A DNA stretch of 64,000 bases from Streptomyces diastatochromogenes (GTDB taxonomy: Bacteria > Actinomycetota > Actinomycetes > Streptomycetales > Streptomycetaceae): the NCBI GenBank assembly GCA_026913215.1, contig JAPTYK010000001.1:3968001-4032000 (forward strand). Reading direction: 5' to 3'. Shown piece by piece: positions 35,327 through 46,933 of this stretch; within the stretch, counting starts at the first letter, position 1, and each line of letters begins with the position of its first letter. Below the pieces are notes generated by a model that had not been told where the DNA came from, searched no databases, and saw only the letters and a program-made list of their open reading frames with translations. Both the position numbers and the translations under genes were made by a program.

Positions 35327-36786
35327 ATGGGGGCGGAGCAGATCAGACGGTGGGAGTCGGGTGCGCTCGCGCACGCCGTCTCCGATCCCTTCGGCCAGGG
35401 CCCGCTGCCCTGGCTGCGCGGCTCGGACAACTACTTCGACGACACCGGCCAGATGGTGCCCTGGTACGCGGACGAGGTCCTGGCCCGGGGCGGCAGCGGC
35501 GGCCCGCGCACGGCCGACGACGTCCGGCGCCAGATCAAGGGCTTCGCGTCCGACGGGGCCGTCGCGCCGGGCGAGTCGATCGATTTCCACATCACCGTGG
35601 ACCCGCCGCAGCAGTTCTCGGTCGACGTCTACCGGATCGGTCACTACGGCGGTGACGGCGCCGCGAAGATCACCACCAGTCCGCGCCTCTCGGGGATCGT
35701 CCAGCCGCCCCGCTCACCGCCGACCGCACGGTCTCCTGCCACCACTGGTGGCAGTCCTGGCGGCTCCAGGTCCCCTCGTACTGGTCGATCGGCGCGTACG
35801 TCGCCGTCCTCACCACCGCCGACGGCTACCGCTCGCACATCCCCTTCACGGTCCGCGACAACCACCCGGCGGACCTGCTCCTCGTCCTCCCGGACGTGAC
35901 CTGGCAGGCGTACAACCTCTACCCGGAGGACGGCCACACCGGCGCCAGCCTCTACCACGCCTGGGACGAGGAGGGCCGGCTGCTCGGCGAGGAGGAGGCG
36001 GCCGTCACGGTCTCCTTCGACCGGCCGTACGCGGGCGCGGGGCTGCCCCTGCACGTCGGGCACGCCTACGACTTCATCCGCTGGGCCGAGCGCTACGGCT
36101 ACGACCTGGCGTACGCGGAGACCCGCGACCTGCACGCCGGCCGGGTCGACCCGGGCCGCTACCGGGGCCTCGTCTTCCCCGGCCACGACGAGTACTGGTC
36201 GGCGCCGATGCGCCGGACCGTCGAACTCGCCCGCGACCAGGGCACCTCGCTCGTCTTCCTGTCCGCCAACACCATGTACTGGCAGGTGGAGCTGGGCCCT
36301 TCGCCGTCCGGGGTGCCGGACCGCCTCCTCACCTGCCGCAAGCGCCGGGGCCCCGGCCGCCCCGCGCTCTGGCGCGAGGTCGACCGGCCCGAGCAGCAGC
36401 TCCTCGGCATCCAGTACGCGGGCCGGGTGCCCGAACCGCACCCGCTGGTCGTACGGAACGCCGACCACTGGCTCTGGGAGGCCACCGGCGCGGGCGACGG
36501 CGAGGAGCTCCCGGGCCTGGTCGCGGGCGAGGCCGACCGCTACTACCCGCGCACCGCGCTCCCGGAGCACCAGGGCCGCATCCTGCTCTCCCACTCGCCC
36601 TACCGGGACAGCGAAGGCGCCGTGCGCCACCAGGAGACGAGCCTCTACCGCGCCCCGTCCGGCGCCTGGGTCTTCGCGTCCGGCACCTTCGCCTGGTCCC
36701 CGGCCCTCGACCGGCCGGGCCACGTCGACGCCCGGGTGCAGCGCGCCACGGCGAACCTCCTCGACCGGATCTGCAAGAGGGACTGA
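35327..36786 (+). CDS. N,N-dimethylformamidase large-subunit-like protein (one frameshift)
   Basis: Starts at ATG 35327 with GAGGGAGG upstream (MGAEQIRRWESGALAHAV). ESIDFHITVDPPQQFSVDVYRIGHYGG forms a beta-sandwich-like part. After a shift near 35706 (one C short) the C-terminal domain continues: VTWQAYNLYPEDGHTGASLY, FIRWAERYGYDLAYAE, LVFPGHDEYWSAPMR, FLSANTMYWQV and GTFAWSPALDRPGH. These phrases match the domain shared with the large subunit of dimethylformamidase. About 486 residues when restored. No signal peptide is seen. The substrate in Streptomyces is unknown. Confidence 0.7.
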
Positions 36787-36872
36787 GCAAGGGGACTGGG
36801 CGAGGGGGCCGGGCAAGAGGACTGAGCAAGGGGGCTGGGCAGGGGATCCGGGGGAGGGGACTGAGCGGGGGG
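36782..36872. repeat. G-rich tandem repeats after the stop codon
   Basis: Six or so degenerate units of 12-15 bp of the form ACTGAGCAAGGGG run from the stop codon of the preceding gene towards purC. The plus strand is nearly all purine with many GGGG runs, so it could form G-quadruplexes. It reads as a minisatellite. Confidence 0.6.
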
Positions 36873-36953
36873 TCACAGGGCCCGGCAGCGGGATCCGTCT
36901 CCTCGTGCGAGAGAATCGGACACGTTCCCTGGATCAACCTACGCGGAGGAACC

Positions 36954-37862
36954 GTGTCCGGATTCGTAGAAAAGCCCGAGCCCGTCCAGGTCCCGGGCCT
37001 GACCCATCTCCACACGGGCAAGGTCCGCGACCTGTACCGGAACGAGGCGGGCGACCTCGTCATGGTGGCGAGCGACCGCATGTCGGCCTACGACTGGGTG
37101 CTGCCCACCGAGATCCCCGACAAGGGCCGGGTCCTCACCCAGCTCTCCCTGTGGTGGTTCGACCAGCTCTCCGACCTGGTCCCGAACCACGTGCTCTCCA
37201 CCGAGCTGCCGGCCGGCGCCCCCGCCGACTGGGCGGGCCGCACGCTGATCTGCATGTCGCTGGACATGGTCCCGGTCGAGGCCGTCGCCCGCGGCTACCT
37301 CACCGGCTCCGGCCTCCTGGAGTACAACGAGTCCCGCACGGTCTGCGGCCTCGCGCTCCCCGAGGGCCTGACCGACGGCTCCGAGCTGCCCGCGCCGATC
37401 TTCACCCCGGCGACGAAGGCCGCCGTCGGCGACCACGACGAGAACGTCTCGTACGAGGAGGTCGCCCGCCAGGTCGGCGCCGAGACGGCCGCGCTGCTGC
37501 GCCAGACGACCCTCGCCGTGTACGGCCGGGCCCGGGACGTCGCCCGCGAGCGCGGGATCATCCTCGCCGACACCAAGTTCGAGTTCGGCTTCGCGGGCGA
37601 GGCGCTCGTCCTCGCCGACGAGGTCCTCACCCCGGACTCCTCCCGCTTCTGGCCGGCCGCCGAGTGGGAGCCGGGCCGCGCCCAGCCCTCGTACGACAAG
37701 CAGATCGTGCGGAACTGGCTGACCTCCCCGGCCTCCGGCTGGGACCGCAAGAGCGAGCAGCCGCCGCCGGCCCTGCCGCCGGAGGTCGTGGAGAAGACCC
37801 GCGCCAAGTACATCGAGGCGTACGAGCTGCTGACCGGGAACGCCTGGTCCGACAGCTTCTAG
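36954..37862 (+). CDS. purC: Phosphoribosylaminoimidazole-succinocarboxamide synthase
   Basis: 302 residues, intact. GTG 36954 follows GGAGGAACC. Motifs: LHTGKVRDLYRNEAGDLVMV, SDRMSAYDWVLPTEIPDKG, VPVEAVARGYLTGSGL, AETAALLRQTTLAVYGRA, ADTKFEFGF and DEVLTPDSSRFWPA. It joins aspartate to CAIR, using ATP, to give SAICAR. The gene stands alone between a G-rich repeat and a strong terminator followed by tRNA-Gly. Confidence 0.96.
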   Translation: MSGFVEKPEPVQVPGLTHLHTGKVRDLYRNEAGDLVMVASDRMSAYDWVLPTEIPDKGRVLTQLSLWWFDQLSDLVPNHVLSTELPAGAPADWAGRTLICMSLDMVPVEAVARGYLTGSGLLEYNESRTVCGLALPEGLTDGSELPAPIFTPATKAAVGDHDENVSYEEVARQVGAETAALLRQTTLAVYGRARDVARERGIILADTKFEFGFAGEALVLADEVLTPDSSRFWPAAEWEPGRAQPSYDKQIVRNWLTSPASGWDRKSEQPPPALPPEVVEKTRAKYIEAYELLTGNAWSDSF

Positions 37863-37944
37863 TCGAGGTCGAAGGACGCCGTACGGGCCTGAACGAAGAA
37901 GCCCGTACGGCGTTCCGGCCGGTCGCCGTGCGGCACGCGCGCAC

Positions 37945-37983
37945 GACGAAGGCCCCGGTTCCTGAGAACCGGGGCCTTCGTTT
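37945..37983. terminator. Bidirectional terminator between purC and tRNA-Gly
   Basis: Arms ACGAAGGCCCCGGTTC and complement surround a CTGA loop and GTTT follows. It can end purC on the plus strand and the tRNA-Gly transcript on the minus strand. A near copy precedes the second tRNA-Gly(GCC) at 41984-42017. Confidence 0.85.
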
Positions 37984-37987
37984 CCTG

Positions 37988-38060
37988 AGCGGACGACGAG
38001 ATTCGAACTCGCGACCCTCACCTTGGCAAGGTGATGCTCTACCAGCTGAGCCACGTCCGC
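37988..38060 (-). tRNA. tRNA-Gly(GCC)
   Basis: A 73-nt cloverleaf: acceptor GCGGACG/CGTCCGC, anticodon loop TTGCCAA (anticodon GCC), T-arm with GTTCGAATC, discriminator U and no encoded CCA. One of two near-identical copies in the window. Confidence 0.94.
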
Positions 38061-38082
38061 ATGCGCCGTAGCGCGCTGCTAA

Positions 38083-38695
38083 CTATACCCAACCTTTGGA
38101 GCGGGCGAGACGCACCGCCGCGTGACGGTTCTCCGCACCCAGCTTCGCGGTGGCGGAGGAGAGGTAGTTGCGGACCGTGCCGGGGGAGAGCGCGGCCCTC
38201 CGGGCGATCTCCGCGACGGGGGCGCCGTCGGCGGCGAGTTCGAGCACCTCGGCCTCGCGGGCGGTCAGCGGGAGTCCCCGGCGGCGATCGCGTCGGCCGC
38301 CAACTCGGGGTCCACATAGCGGTTTCCGGCGTGGACGGTACGGATCAGCTCGGCGAGCCGCTCGGCGCTCACGGTCTTCGGCGCGAAGCCCCGGACACCT
38401 GCCGCGAGGGCCCGCTTGAGGTGCCCGGGACGGCCGTGGCCGGTCACGATCATCGTGCGGCAGTCGGGCAGTTCGTCCCGGATCGATGTGGCGACCGTCA
38501 CTCCGTCCGCCCCCGGCATCTGGAGGTCCAGGACGGCGACGTCGGGCCGGTGGGCGCGCGCCATGGCCAGCGCCTCGGGTCCGGTCGCGGCCTCGGCGAC
38601 GACGACGAGGTCGTCCTCCAGGGCGAGCAGCGCGGCGAGCGCGCCCGGATCAGGTGCTCGTCATCGGCGAGCAGGACGCGTACGGGCTCGGTCAC
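38083..38695 (-). CDS. LuxR-type response regulator (frameshifts)
   Basis: Receiver start VTEPVRVLLADDEHLIRGALAALL, phospho-acceptor Asp in DVAVLDLQMPGADG, TMIVTGHGRPGHLKRAL, then the NarL/LuxR helix-turn-helix LTAREAEVLELAADG and PGTVRNYLSSATAKLG, ending ARSKGWV. About 205 residues when two shifts (near 38645 and 38275) are repaired. GTG 38695 overlaps the sensor kinase stop by 4 bp, so the pair is co-translated. It probably controls the ABC exporter just upstream of the kinase. Confidence 0.82.
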
Positions 38696-39989
38696 GCGAC
38701 CGTCTCCTCTTCCTGTCGTACGGCTTCCCGCTGCCGTGGGTCTTCCTGTCGTGCGCGGTGTGCGGGGCGCGGTGCGGGCAGTGGCACCCGGGCGGTGACG
38801 CGGAAGGAGCGGGGTCGGCGGGGCCGGCGTCCAGGGTGCCGTCCACGGCGCCGAGGCGTTCGCGGAGTCCGGCGAGGCCGGAGCCGGTCCGGCCGGGGCG
38901 GCGGCCCCGTCCCGTACGGCGGCCCCGTCGTTCTCGACGGTCAGTACGGCCTCCCCCGCCCGCGCGTGGAGGGTGATCGCGCAGCGGCGGGCGTCGCCGT
39001 GTCGCAGGACGTTGGTGGTGGCCTCGCGGACGACCCAGCCGAGCGCGGACTGCACCTCGGCGGGCAGTTCCAGGGCGGGGGCGTCGACGGCGCAGTCGAT
39101 GCCGGCGGCGTCGAGGACCCCGCGGGCGCCCTCCAGCTCGACCCGCAGGTCGGCCTCGCGGTAACCGCGGACGACCTCCCGGACCTCGCGCTGGGACTCC
39201 TGGGCGATCCGCTGGACCTCGACCATCTGGTCCACGCTCTCCGGGCGGCCGCGCTGGGCGAGCCGGACGGCCAGCTCGCTCTTGAGGGCGATCACCGACA
39301 GGTTGCGGCCCATGACGTCGTGGAGGTCGCGGCCGAAGCGGAGCCGTTCCTCGGCGACGGCGAGCCGGGCCTTGAGGTCGCGGGAGCGCTCCAGTTCCTG
39401 GACGACACCGAGCAGCCAGGCGGAGAAGCCGCAGGCGGAGGCGTAGGCGCCGCCGCCGACGAGGACGGCGACCAGGGTGATCAGGCCCTCCGGGGCGCCG
39501 TGGCCGAAGGCGGTGACGGGCAGCGCGGCGGCGACGGCGGTGCCGGCGACCGCGTACGCCATGTGCCGCACCCGGTCCAGGCAGAAGACGAGCGCGCCGG
39601 TGGTGAAGACCGAGGTGCCGGCGAGGGTGCTCGCGACGGAGGCGGCGTCGGGCAGCACCCGGCCGCCCAGAGGCCGGCGAGGGCGATGTCGGCGAGGGAG
39701 GTGGCGGCGAGGAGGGCGGCGGCGAGCCGGACGGGGCGCGGCCGCGTGCCGGTGGTGTGGTCGAGGAGCGGGAGGCGAGGACCCCGCAGAGCACGGCGTG
39801 GACCAGGACCCACAGGGCCAGGCCGATCGCTCCGCCCGTGCCGAGCGCGCCGCGCCCGACGCTGCTCAGCGGGCCGCCGCCGAACGTGAGGATCTCGACC
39901 GGGACCATGAGGTGGAAGGTCCCCCGGGTGTACAGCTCGACCTTTCCGGCGACGCTGCGCCGGGACCACCATCCCGTCATCGCGGACAT
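38692..39989 (-). CDS. Sensor histidine kinase, HisKA_3 type (frameshifts)
   Basis: The N-terminal half holds several membrane segments (TFHLMVPVEILTFGG, GGAIGLALWVLVHAVLC, VFTTGALVFCLDRVRHM, LITLVAVLVGGGAYASA). The dimerisation helix RFGRDLHDVMGRNLSVIAL carries the phospho-His, and REATTNVLRHG with GSGLAGLRERL forms the ATPase part. ATG 39989 opens MSAMTGWWSRRS. The frame changes near 39780, 39660 and again in the ATPase region. This NarX/DesK-type kinase is paired with the overlapping LuxR-type regulator. The signal is unknown. Confidence 0.8.
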
Positions 39990-40010
39990 CCCGCCCCCTC
40001 CGGTCCCGTC

Positions 40011-41789
40011 CTAGCGCCGGGGTTCCCAGCGGAACCAGCGGCGGACCGCCCACCCCGTCAGGACGCCCCACGCCACTGTATTGAGTGCGGCGCCGAGCAG
40101 GCTGCCCGCGTGGGCGGTGCCGAGCCAGCCGGCCCGGACGAACTCCATGGCGCCGCTGAGTGGGAGCAGCTGGGCGAGGTCGGCGGCGAGGCCGGGCAGG
40201 GCGTCGCGGGGGACGAAGAGGCCGGAGCCGAAGGAGGAGAGGAGGAAGAGCGGCAGGGTGGTGAGGCCGGCGCTCTCGACGGTGCGGGTGAAGGTGGTGG
40301 TGAGGGCGGCGAGTCCGGCGAGCAGCACGATCGCGGTGGCGAGGCCGAGGAGCAGCAGGTCGGGGCGGGCCGGGGCGCCGACGCCGAGGAGGGTGACGCC
40401 GCCGATGCCGAGGACCGCGCACTGGGCGAGGGCGATGACGGTGGCGGGCAGGGCGGCGCCGACGAGGATCTCGGTGTCGGTGGCCTCGCCGGTGCGCAGC
40501 CGCTTGAGGACGAGTTCCTCGCGGCGGGCGACGAGGCTGGAGACGAGGCTCATGTGGACGACGAGCAGCAGGATCATGCCGGTGCCGCCGACGAGGGTGG
40601 CGGCGGCGGGGGAGATGCCGAGGGTGGTCTCGTCGACGTTGCCGAGGGAGGACCGCAGCAGGAAGACCATCAGCAGCGGCATGGCGGCGGCGACGAAGAG
40701 GTTGTTGCGGTTGCGGCCGAGGAGGGTGAGTTCGGCCCGGCCGAGGGCGGCGAGCCGGGTGTGGGTGGTGGACGGCCGCCCGGTGCCGGTCGGGGTGGGG
40801 GCGAGGGGCGGTCGGCGGGTGCCGGTCGTGGTGGGCGCGCTCATCGGGTCACGGTCTCCTTCGGGCGGCGGGGCGTCCTCCGTGCGGGAGGCGATGTCGA
40901 GGAAGGCCTCTTCGAGGGAGGCGGAGCGGGCGTCGAGCCCGTCGAGGCGGACGTCCTGGTCGCGGGCCCAGCCGAGGAGCGCGGTCAGGTCGTTCTGGAG
41001 GGCGTGGGTGCGGATCTCGACGCGGTCGCCGTCGGCGGCGGCCTTCAGGTGGAGCGGCAGCCGGGCGGCGGACACGTCGGCGGGGAGGGCGAAGCGGATG
41101 CGGGCGGGCTGGGCGGCGGTGACCTCGGCGGGGGTGCCGGAGAGGACGGTCCGGCCCCGGTGCATGATCGCGAGCCGGTCGGCGAGCGTCTCGGCCTCCT
41201 CCAGGTAGTGCGTGGTGAGGAGGACGGTGGTGCCCTGGGCGCGCAGTTCGCGGACGAGTTCCCAGGTGTCGCGGCGGCCCTCGGCGTCGAGTCCGGTGGT
41301 GGGTTCGTCGAGGAAGAGGACCTCGGGGCGGCCGAGGAGGGCGAGCGCGAGGTCGAGGCGGCGGCGTTCGCCGCCGGACAGCTGCTTGATCCGCACCTTC
41401 TCGCGGTCGGTGAGGCCGACGGCGTCGAGGGCCTCGCCGGCGGGGCGGGCGCCGCTGGTGCAGCCGGCCCACATGCGGACGGTCTCGGTGACGGTGAGGT
41501 CGGAGGGGAAGCCGCCCTCCTGGAGCATCACGCCGATGCGGGGGCGGACGGCGGAGCGTTCGCGGTACGGGTCGTGGCCGAGGACGCGGGCGGTGCCGCC
41601 GGTCGGGGCGGCGAGGCCTTCCAGGAGTTCGACCGTGGAGGTCTTGCCGGCGCCGTTGGTGCCGAGGAGGGCGAAGATCTCGCCCCGGGCGACGGAGAGG
41701 GAGATGCCGCGCACCGCCTCGAAACCGCCGTCGTAGCTGCGGCGCAGGTCGGTGGCCTCGATGGCGGGGATCAGGGCTTCGGCTGTCAT
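40011..41789 (-). CDS. ABC exporter: ATPase and permease in one frame
   Basis: 592 residues. The ATPase part (1-320) has Walker A LLGTNGAGKTSTVELL, signature LSGGERRRLDLALALL and Walker B VLFLDEPTTGLDAEG. The second part starts MSAPTTTGTRRPP and has six hydrophobic segments of the ABC-2 permease type. In relatives these are usually two genes. Here the join GACCCGATGAGC would become a TGA stop plus a separate ATG if one upstream base were missing, so the fusion may be an artefact. It lies 21 bp upstream of the sensor kinase, a typical exporter plus two-component unit, possibly for drug or lipid efflux. Confidence 0.82.
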   Translation of the reverse strand: MTAEALIPAIEATDLRRSYDGGFEAVRGISLSVARGEIFALLGTNGAGKTSTVELLEGLAAPTGGTARVLGHDPYRERSAVRPRIGVMLQEGGFPSDLTVTETVRMWAGCTSGARPAGEALDAVGLTDREKVRIKQLSGGERRRLDLALALLGRPEVLFLDEPTTGLDAEGRRDTWELVRELRAQGTTVLLTTHYLEEAETLADRLAIMHRGRTVLSGTPAEVTAAQPARIRFALPADVSAARLPLHLKAAADGDRVEIRTHALQNDLTALLGWARDQDVRLDGLDARSASLEEAFLDIASRTEDAPPPEGDRDPMSAPTTTGTRRPPLAPTPTGTGRPSTTHTRLAALGRAELTLLGRNRNNLFVAAAMPLLMVFLLRSSLGNVDETTLGISPAAATLVGGTGMILLLVVHMSLVSSLVARREELVLKRLRTGEATDTEILVGAALPATVIALAQCAVLGIGGVTLLGVGAPARPDLLLLGLATAIVLLAGLAALTTTFTRTVESAGLTTLPLFLLSSFGSGLFVPRDALPGLAADLAQLLPLSGAMEFVRAGWLGTAHAGSLLGAALNTVAWGVLTGWAVRRWFRWEPRR

Positions 41790-41927
41790 GGCTCCAGCCT
41801 TCCGGCCGGGCGCGGCGGGCGGCAGTGCGCGCTGTCATCACCCCGACTGACAAATGTCATGGGGTCCTTGGCGGCCCGGCGCGGAGGAAGCTCAGGGATA
41901 CGACAGTGCAGAGGTGCGACGGTTCAG

Positions 41928-41983
41928 CGGTACGGCGGTACGGCGGTACGGCGGTACAGCGGTACAGCGGTACGCCGGTACGA
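41928..41983. repeat. Seven 8-bp GGTACGGC-type tandem repeats
   Basis: Units CGGTACGG three to four times, CGGTACAG twice, then two diverged units lie head to tail upstream of the ABC exporter gene and next to a terminator. Such a short unit suggests slippage-driven variation. Confidence 0.65.
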
Positions 41984-42017
41984 CAAAGGCCCCGGTTCTT
42001 GAGAACCGGGGCCTTTG
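41984..42017 (-). terminator. Terminator of the tRNA-Gly transcript
   Basis: Arms CAAAGGCCCCGGTTCT and complement around a two-base centre. Nearly the same hairpin follows purC, and here too it precedes a tRNA-Gly(GCC) gene. Confidence 0.8.
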
Positions 42018-42024
42018 CTCCCTG

Positions 42025-42097
42025 AGCGGACGACGAGATTCGAACTCGCGACCCTCACCTTGGCAAGGTGATGCTCTACCAACTGAGCCACGTCCGC
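42025..42097 (-). tRNA. tRNA-Gly(GCC), second copy
   Basis: 73 nt, same cloverleaf and anticodon GCC as the copy at 37988-38060, with a single base change visible in the D-arm region (CCAACTGAG against CCAGCTGAG on the plus strand). Confidence 0.94.
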
Positions 42098-42181
42098 ATT
42101 GCTACCGGTCAGCTTTCGCTGCTCGGTGCGAGCACCACTCTACCTGATCCACCGGAGTGGTCGGTAACGCGTTTCTCGCAG

Positions 42182-42253
42182 AGCGGGTGACAGGGATTGC
42201 ACACTGCGCCTTCCCCCTGGAAGGGGGCTGTTCTGCTACTGAACTACACCCGC
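42182..42253 (-). tRNA. tRNA-Gly(UCC)
   Basis: 72 nt: acceptor GCGGGTG/CACCCGC, anticodon stem-loop CCCC-CTTCCAG-GGGG with anticodon UCC, T-arm GTGCAATCC type. It lies upstream of tRNA-Gly(GCC) on the same strand. Confidence 0.9.
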
Positions 42254-42344
42254 ACGCTGCTGGGGACTTGGCTTTTTCGGCCTCGCCCCTCGGCGTGATC
42301 CAAACTCTAGCGGATCAAGGGGGGTGCAATGCAAATCGACCCTG

Positions 42345-42505
42345 GTCCGGGCCCGGGGGCGGTGTCCCCGCCCCCGTCTCCCCGCCCCCGTCTCTCCACC
42401 CCTCGTCTCCAGGAGCCCCTCTCCGGGAGCCCCGCACCGGGAGTCCCGCACCGGGTGCCCCGGACCAGGGGCCCCCTCACCGGGACCCGCACCAGGAGCC
42501 CCCCG
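42345..42505. repeat. C-rich degenerate repeat between tRNA-Gly and lsr2-like gene
   Basis: The plus strand is almost free of A-T runs and repeats CCCCCGTCTCC and GCACCGGGAGTCCC-like units. It has no coding signal on either strand that fits its surroundings. Small hairpins could end the lsr2-like transcript. Confidence 0.4.
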
Positions 42506-42510
42506 CCGCC

Positions 42511-42851
42511 TCAGCTCGCCGCGCGGAAGGCCTCGTAGACCCGCTTGGGGATCCGGCCGCGGGCGGGGACGTCCATCTTGTTGGACTGGGCCCAGGCGCG
42601 GACCGCCGCGGGGTCGGGGGCGAGGGCGGTGTGGGTGTACGAGGCCGCGGAGGCGCTCCGGCCGGCCGCCGCGCGGGCCGGCAGCTTGCGGCGGCGGCGA
42701 GGTAGGGCGCGAGCGCCTTGCGGAGTTTCTTTGCATTGGCAGCATTCAGGTCGATCTCGTACATCTTCCCGTCGAGACCGAACGCGACCGTTTCAGCCGC
42801 TTCTCCGCCTTCGATGTCATCGGAGAGAGTGACCACCACACGCTGAGCCAC
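42511..42851 (-). CDS. Lsr2-like nucleoid protein (one frameshift)
   Basis: VAQRVVVTLSDDIEGGEAAE, TVAFGLDGKMYEIDLN and AANAKKLRKALAPYLAAA are the Lsr2 dimerisation domain. The C-terminal DNA-binding part reads ALAPDPAAVRAWAQ, MDVPARGRIPKRVYEAF in the shifted frame, with the RGR minor-groove motif. The shift near 42690 is in a GC-rich run; about 114 residues when repaired. GTG 42851 starts the gene. Its place between the Gly tRNAs and purS matches the second Lsr2 paralogue (LsrL) of Streptomyces. It silences AT-rich DNA. Confidence 0.88.
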
Positions 42852-43217
42852 GGATATCGGTCCTTTCCTGCGGCCGCCGGGGTCGGTAGGGCGCTTGTGA
42901 CGCCTCTGACGTGCGATGACGCCGACCTTACGGCTGTGCCGGGACAATGCTGCTTTCTTCTGGATTCCTTTGTACAGCGGTAGGCGTCGCAGGGGGAAGC
43001 CCCGCCAATTGTTTCAGCGTGTCCCGGTGCAATGCGGTCGGCAATATTTCACTCGAATTTTGGGCGGGGGCGCGTGTCCGGCGCCCGGTGCCCGTTCGTG
43101 TGACGCACGTCGCCCCGAACCGGGCTTTTGTAGGATCCTTCAGATCTCTACCCGCGTAGAATTTGGAGGCAGGTACGCTGAGGGAACCGCCCACGCAACA
43201 CACCACCGGGAGTGCCA
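42852..43217. promoter_or_regulatory. Divergent promoter region of the lsr2-like gene and purSQL
   Basis: 366 bp without a gene. It is less GC-rich than its surroundings, with AATTGTTTCAG, CACTCGAATTTTGG and GTAGAATTTGGAGG stretches. TAGAAT near 43156 is a possible -10 for purS. I see no riboswitch-like fold and no clear PurR box. Confidence 0.4.
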
Positions 43218-43463
43218 GTGGCACGCGTCGTAGTCGACGTCATGCTCAAGCCGGAGATTCTCGACCCTCAGGGGCAGGCGGTGCAGCGTGCACTGCCTCG
43301 CCTGGGATTCGCCGGAATCGCCGACGTCCGTCAGGGGAAGCGCTTCGAGCTGGAGGTGGAGGGACCGGTCGACGACGCCGCCCTCGCCCGCATCCATGAG
43401 ATGGCCGAAACCTTCCTTGCCAACACCGTGATCGAAGACTTCGTCGTGAAGGTGGAGTCGTGA
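43218..43463 (+). CDS. purS: Phosphoribosylformylglycinamidine synthase subunit PurS
   Basis: 81 residues: [59 protein letters not shown] precedes GTG 43218 (GTG 43212 would add two residues). PurS is the small scaffold that joins PurQ and PurL into the FGAM synthase complex. Its end overlaps purQ by 4 bp. Confidence 0.95.
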   Translation: MARVVVDVMLKPEILDPQGQAVQRALPRLGFAGIADVRQGKRFELEVEGPVDDAALARIHEMAETFLANTVIEDFVVKVES

Positions 43464-44139
43464 CCGCACGCATCGGCGTCGTCACGTTCCCCGGAACGCT
43501 CGACGACCAGGACGCGCTGCGTGCCGCCCGCCTGGCGGGCGCCGAGGCCGTCTCGCTCTGGCACCGCGACAAGGACCTCAAGCAGGTCGACGCCGTGGTC
43601 CTGGCCGGCGGCTTCTCCTACGGCGACTACCTGCGGGCCGGAGCCATCTCCCGCTTCTCGCCGGTGATGGAGAGCGTCATCGAGCAGGCCAGGGCGGGCA
43701 TGCCCGTCCTCGGCATCTGCAACGGCTTCCAGATCCTCACCGAGGCCCATCTGCTGCCGGGCGCGATGCTGCGCAACAACCACCTGCACTTCATCTGCCG
43801 CGACCAGAAGCTGCGGGTGGAGAACGCGGAGACCGCCTGGACCTCGGACTACTCCGCGGGCCAGGAGATCGAGGTCCCGCTCAAGAACATGGACGGCCGC
43901 TACGTCGCCGACGAGCGCACGCTCGACGAGCTGGAGGCCGAGGGGCGGGTCGCCTTCCGCTACCTGGACATGAACCCCAACGGCTCGCTGCGCGACATCG
44001 CGGGCATCACCAACGCCGCGGGCAACGTGGTCGGCCTCATGCCGCACCCGGAGCACGCCGTCGAGCCGCTGATCGGCACCGGCAAGACGGACGGCCTCGG
44101 TTTCTTCACCTCGATCCTCAAGAAGCTGGTCAACGCCTG

Positions 44140-44140
<1 letters not shown>
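43460..44140 (+). CDS. purQ: Phosphoribosylformylglycinamidine synthase, glutaminase subunit PurQ
   Basis: 226 residues from a GTG in GTGA overlap with purS. Class I glutamine amidotransferase: [17 protein letters not shown], nucleophile Cys in [13 protein letters not shown], and the His/Glu pair in [10 protein letters not shown]. It supplies ammonia to PurL for FGAR amidation. The stop overlaps the purL ATG by one base (TGATG). Confidence 0.96.
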
Positions 44141-46389
<2,249 letters not shown>

Positions 46390-46405
46390 TCCTCCGTACG
46401 GTGTG

Positions 46406-46433
46406 AGCCCCCGTCCTGGTCCAGGGCGGGGGC
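46406..46433 (+). terminator. Terminator of purSQL
   Basis: Arms AGCCCCCGTCCTGG and CCAGGGCGGGGGCT pair with one mismatch around a minimal loop, 17 bp after the purL stop. It may also serve the convergent SnoaL-like gene. Confidence 0.75.
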
Positions 46434-46457
46434 TCCGTCGTCTCCGTGCCGTCCCCG

Positions 46458-46868
46458 TCAGCCGGTGCCCCAGAAGGAGTCGGCCTCCACGATGTCGGCG
46501 ACGCACTCGTCGATGTCGGAGATCTTGTCGCCGACGAGGGTGAAGAACAGTCCGCCGTCCATCTCGATGCCGCGGTCGCCCTTGTCGGCGTGGAAGCGGT
46601 GCGCGGAGATGACGTGGCCGCGGCCGTCCACGTACAGGCCTTTCACTTCGACGCGGAAGGTGCCGCCGGTGAGTTCGGCGAGCTTCGCGTAGTAGTCGCG
46701 CAGCACGCTGTCCCGGCCCTTGTAGTGCCCGGAGATCTGGCTCTCGCCGGGCACGTGGTGGGTGCAGTCGCTGGTCATCATGCCGGCCAGTGTGTCCATG
46801 TCACCCGTGCTGAACGCTTCGTAGCCCCGGCGTATCAGGGCGGCATCGGGGTGCTCGTGATGGGTCAT
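46458..46868 (-). CDS. SnoaL/NTF2-like protein
   Basis: 136 residues: LIRRGYEAFSTGDMDTLAGM, HHVPGESQISGHYKGRDSVL, HRFHADKGDRGIEMDGGLFF and ISDIDECVADIVEADSFWG fit the cone-shaped NTF2 fold. Such proteins are isomerases, cyclases or ligand carriers; there is no evidence for any one here. The ATG is at 46868. The gene is convergent with purL. Confidence 0.75.
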   Translation of the reverse strand: MTHHEHPDAALIRRGYEAFSTGDMDTLAGMMTSDCTHHVPGESQISGHYKGRDSVLRDYYAKLAELTGGTFRVEVKGLYVDGRGHVISAHRFHADKGDRGIEMDGGLFFTLVGDKISDIDECVADIVEADSFWGTG

Positions 46869-46933
46869 GGTCCCGTCGCCTGCTTTCGCTGCGATTGGCT
46901 CCTTCCCTCCAGTCTCGGGGCTAGCCTCGGGCC

